9,522 bases of DNA, taken from positions 1 through 9,522 of the forward strand of contig CBIFWW010000128.1 in assembly GCA_966186435.1 (NCBI GenBank), given 5' to 3'. A program made the translations under genes and the position numbers. The notes beneath the pieces are model-generated. The model ran no database searches, was not told the origin of the DNA, and was given only the letters and a program-made list of their open reading frames with translations. Position 1 is the stretch's first letter; each line of letters opens with the position of its first letter. The DNA is from CBIFWW01 sp966186435. Lineage in GTDB: Bacteria; Pseudomonadota; Gammaproteobacteria; Enterobacterales; Enterobacteriaceae. Below, in pieces: positions 7,315-9,522 of the stretch.

Positions 7315-8177
7315 TGAAACAACACGATTCAGCGGTGATTTCCCCCAGTACGCTCTACATTGTGCCGACGCCTATCGGCAATCTTGGCGATATTACCCAG
7401 CGTGCGCTCTCCGTTTTACAAGCCGTGGATCTGATTGCCGCTGAAGATACCCGTCATACCGGGTTGCTGTTACAACATTTTGCGATAAATGCGCGTTTGT
7501 TCGCGCTTCATGACCACAATGAACAACAAAAAGCAGAAACTTTGCTAGCCAAGCTGCAAGAAGGCCAAAGTATTGCTCTGGTTTCCGATGCCGGGACGCC
7601 GCTGATTAACGACCCTGGTTATCATCTGGTGCGTAGCTGCCGTGAAGCAGGTATTCGCGTGGTGCCGTTGCCCGGCCCTTGTGCTGCCATTGCAGCATTA
7701 AGCGCCGCAGGCCTGCCTTCCGATCGTTTCTGTTACGAAGGGTTCCTGCCGGCCAAATCTAAAGGCCGCCGCGATGCGTTGAAAGCTATCGAGCAAGAGC
7801 CACGCACCATGATTTTCTATGAATCTACCCACCGGTTACTGGATAGCCTCGAAGATATCTGCCTGGTATTGGGTGAGACGCGCTATGTGGTACTGGCCCG
7901 TGAACTGACTAAAACCTGGGAATCCATAAATGGTGCGCCGATTGGTGAGCTGCTGGCCTGGGTTAAAGAAGATGAAAATCGCCGTAAAGGTGAGATGGTG
8001 CTGATCATTGAAGGCCATAAGGCCGATGAAGAGGCCTTGCCAGCCGATGCGCTACGCACGCTGGCCCTGCTCCAGCAAGAGTTGCCGTTGAAGAAAGCGG
8101 CGGCGCTGGCGGCGGAAATTCACGGTGTGAAGAAAAACGCGCTTTATAAATATGCGTTGGATCAGCAGGTAGGTTAA
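7314..8177 (+). CDS. rsmI: 16S rRNA (cytidine-1402-2'-O)-methyltransferase RsmI
   Basis: A 287-residue protein (E. coli 286) of the tetrapyrrole-methylase-like SAM methyltransferase family. It 2'-O-methylates C1402 in the decoding centre of 16S rRNA. Motifs run in family order: LYIVPTPIGNLGDIT (14-28), AAEDTRHTGLL, LVSDAGTPLINDPG (89-102, SAM site), LPGPCAAIAALSAAGL (about 119-134), IFYESTHRLLDSL, and RRKGEMVLIIEG. The C-terminal helix LPLKKAAALAAEIHGVKKNALYKYAL is typical of enteric RsmI. The start is the ATG at 7314, as in E. coli (MKQH...). A second ATG eight bases upstream makes the mini-frame Met-Lys-Gln-stop, whose stop overlaps this start as ATGA. Shine-Dalgarno matching is weak (CGGATG). 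Confidence 0.97.
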   Translation: MKQHDSAVISPSTLYIVPTPIGNLGDITQRALSVLQAVDLIAAEDTRHTGLLLQHFAINARLFALHDHNEQQKAETLLAKLQEGQSIALVSDAGTPLINDPGYHLVRSCREAGIRVVPLPGPCAAIAALSAAGLPSDRFCYEGFLPAKSKGRRDALKAIEQEPRTMIFYESTHRLLDSLEDICLVLGETRYVVLARELTKTWESINGAPIGELLAWVKEDENRRKGEMVLIIEGHKADEEALPADALRTLALLQQELPLKKAAALAAEIHGVKKNALYKYALDQQVG

Positions 8178-8192
8178 TCCTCCGGGAAGGGC

Positions 8193-8221
8193 GTGACAGG
8201 CGGGGGTAAACCCTCTATACT
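8193..8221 (+). promoter_or_regulatory. rnpB promoter with GC-rich discriminator
   Basis: GTGACA (8193-8198), a 17-base spacer and TATACT (8216-8221) form a strong sigma-70 promoter. The first base of RNase P RNA (8229) lies seven bases after the -10. The discriminator TCGCGCC (8222-8228) is GC-rich, the hallmark of stringently controlled stable-RNA promoters. The -35 begins 15 bases after the rsmI stop, so rnpB has its own promoter. Confidence 0.85.
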
Positions 8222-8228
8222 TCGCGCC

Positions 8229-8603
<375 letters not shown>

Positions 8604-8618
8604 CATTCCAAAACAATA

Positions 8619-8678
8619 CGTTGGTGTGTCTCAGGCGCTCAGAAGCAGAAATGAGATATATAATGGGATACACCAACG
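8619..8678. repeat. Inverted repeat just downstream of rnpB
   Basis: CGTTGGTGT (8619-8627) is the exact reverse complement of ACACCAACG (8670-8678), 42 bases apart. A nested weaker pair, TCTCA/TGAGA (8629-8633, 8652-8656), lies inside. It spans the presumed start of the decayed integrase gene and sits 16 bases past rnpB. It could be a structured RNA 3' trailer or a pair of protein-binding sites next to an attachment site. No T-run follows, so it is not a normal terminator. Confidence 0.45.
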
Positions 8679-9437
8679 GTTGTACCATCCCCCATACACT
8701 CCGCCGCAACGACATTTACTATGTCTACTTTCGCTTTACTGAACGTCAGTTTTTTCGTTGTTCTTTGGGGACTGGTAGCCCTCGCCGCTGCCGGTTTATC
8801 ATTTCTCGCCTTAGCCCGTACATATCGCTCTTCAGACTTGGTAGGATAGGCGCGGACAACTTCTCAAGATAATAAAAACGATGAAAAACTAACGGTGCAG
8901 GACATTGATTTGTTCGTAGCAGGTATGAACGCCGATCTTGCAGTATGTGGAAGATATTCCCGGCGAAGCACGTGCAGAACGGTTAAACAATGAAGAACCT
9001 ACGCCGATAGAGTTCAGAGAAGCGTGCTCCTCCTTCTTCCCGGAACATTTTCAGGATGCACTTTTCAGCGGTGATGAGTTAGGAGCGGAAAACTACTTTA
9101 GACGGGCGCTGTCATCGGAATGTGACATCCAAGGGATGGAAAAAGAAATCGCGTCCGCCGCTGCAAATTACGCCGTGCTTTTGCATCAGTCCCAAGAAGC
9201 TCACTCTGCATTTTTACGAAAAGATCTTACTCGTTACTCACAGATTGTATCGAATATAAAACAAAATGCTCCTGTACCCAGATCCGTACACCGTCACCGA
9301 TTATCTGAAGCTATGCCAGGGCTTTTTCTCTGCCTACTTGATTGGCGAAATGGATGTACGCTATGAGGAAAGATGCCGGACTGTCTGACGTGACTAATAT
9401 GCAAGATATCGGCATTACGCTTCTCGGAATGCGTTAA
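8651..9437 (+). pseudogene. Decayed phage-type integrase (N-terminal part), multiple frameshifts
   Basis: No single frame is open through this stretch, but protein-like sequence can be followed across frames. Segment 1 starts at ATG 8651 or 8663 and runs to the TAA at 8870-8872; it contains TLRRNDIYYVYFRF, FRCSLGTGSPRRCRF and SRLSPYISLF, which resemble the N-terminal arm-binding region of phage-type tyrosine recombinases. Segment 2 (about 8853-8940) reads DEKLTVQDIDLFVAGMNADL. Segment 3 (about 8941-9268) reads VEDIPGEARAERL to YSQIVSNIKQN. Segment 4 (about 9269-9370) reads LYPDPYTVTDYLKLCQGFF. Segment 5 (9372-9437) reads DAGLSDVTNMQDIGITLLGMR and stops with TAA. Each transition moves the frame by +1. 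The catalytic domain is not in the window and would lie further right. The position, right after rnpB, fits an island integrase. That it is a broken gene is fairly sure; the integrase identity is a pattern judgement. Confidence 0.55.
8738..8755 (+). terminator. Weak possible terminator downstream of rnpB
   Basis: ACTGA (8738-8742) and TCAGT (8746-8750) form a five-pair stem around ACG, followed directly by a run of T residues (8750-8755). The stem has only two G-C pairs and lies inside the decayed integrase, about 135 bases past rnpB, so it would be a poor terminator. It is listed because no better one exists between rnpB and the window end. Confidence 0.2.
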
Positions 9438-9522
9438 TTCATTACTGGTGGCACATAAAAAGAGCCTCGAAACCGCCTGACGAATCACGACAGTAACCAA
9501 AGCCACCACCCCGGCCTGATAT
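9438..9522. other. Terminal 85 bases with no assignable gene
   Basis: All three forward frames contain stops here, and I cannot tell which one, if any, continues the broken integrase. The only structure seen is a seven-base inverted repeat, TGGTGGC (9446-9452) and GCCACCA (9502-9508), which may be chance. Confidence 0.3.

Noticed and set aside
7123..7317. A 64-residue forward frame antisense to the lpoA 5' end.
   Set aside because: It is opposite a certain gene, has no ribosome site, and reads as a shadow.
8659..8664. A perfect TATAAT that might be the -10 of an integrase promoter.
   Set aside because: There is no -35 at a proper distance (CGCTCA), and it overlaps the likely start codons of the gene it would serve.
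8721..8849. A 42-residue hydrophobic frame (MSTFALLNVSFFVVLWGLV...) that looks like a small membrane protein.
   Set aside because: It has no ribosome-binding site, and an overlapping frame over the same bases has a better protein pattern (RRNDIYYVYFRF, SLGTGSPRRCRF) joined to the downstream integrase-like segments. The hydrophobicity is probably a by-product of the other frame.
9294..9509. A 71-residue reverse-strand frame at the right edge.
   Set aside because: It is antisense to the integrase remnant, has no recognisable domain and starts with no good ribosome site.

Overview
The window is a piece of an Enterobacterales chromosome. Ten protein genes and rnpB can be recognised, and they keep the order of the Escherichia coli yhbS-yhbQ-yhbP-yhbO-yraR-yraQ-dolP-diaA-yraN-lpoA-rsmI block (read in the opposite direction). 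DiaA, RsmI and the RNase P RNA are very close to the E. coli versions as I remember them, while YhbP, YraR, LpoA and YraN differ clearly, so this is a relative of E. coli rather than E. coli itself. I cannot name the genus. Unlike in E. coli, rnpB follows rsmI directly.

Layout: positions 1-1653 hold four small accessory and stress genes packed tail to tail: a truncated GNAT acetyltransferase (yhbS), a GIY-YIG nuclease-like protein (yhbQ), a flavin-binding-fold protein (yhbP) and a PfpI/DJ-1 family deglycase (yhbO). The convergent pairs yhbS/yhbQ and yhbP/yhbO overlap at their 3' ends. Positions 1780-3544 hold yraR (atypical short-chain dehydrogenase fold) and yraQ (ArsP/DUF318 permease). Two hairpin terminators at 3547-3606 separate yraQ from the opposing operon lpoA-yraN-diaA-dolP (7250 down to 3605), which serves the cell envelope (LpoA activates PBP1A; DolP maintains the outer membrane) and replication initiation (DiaA). 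rsmI (16S rRNA methyltransferase) diverges from lpoA, and rnpB follows with a very clear promoter.

The last ~900 bases differ from the rest. The RNase P RNA ends near 8603 without a recognisable strong terminator. From about 8651 there is protein-like sequence that jumps frame four times, each jump in the same sense. Its N-terminus resembles the arm-binding region of a phage-type tyrosine recombinase. I read it as the broken integrase at the edge of a genomic island or prophage that inserted at the 3' end of rnpB and displaced the native terminator. The rest of the element, if present, lies beyond the window.

No new system is evident in the conserved part. The rnpB-proximal island edge is the only region where something unexpected could follow.
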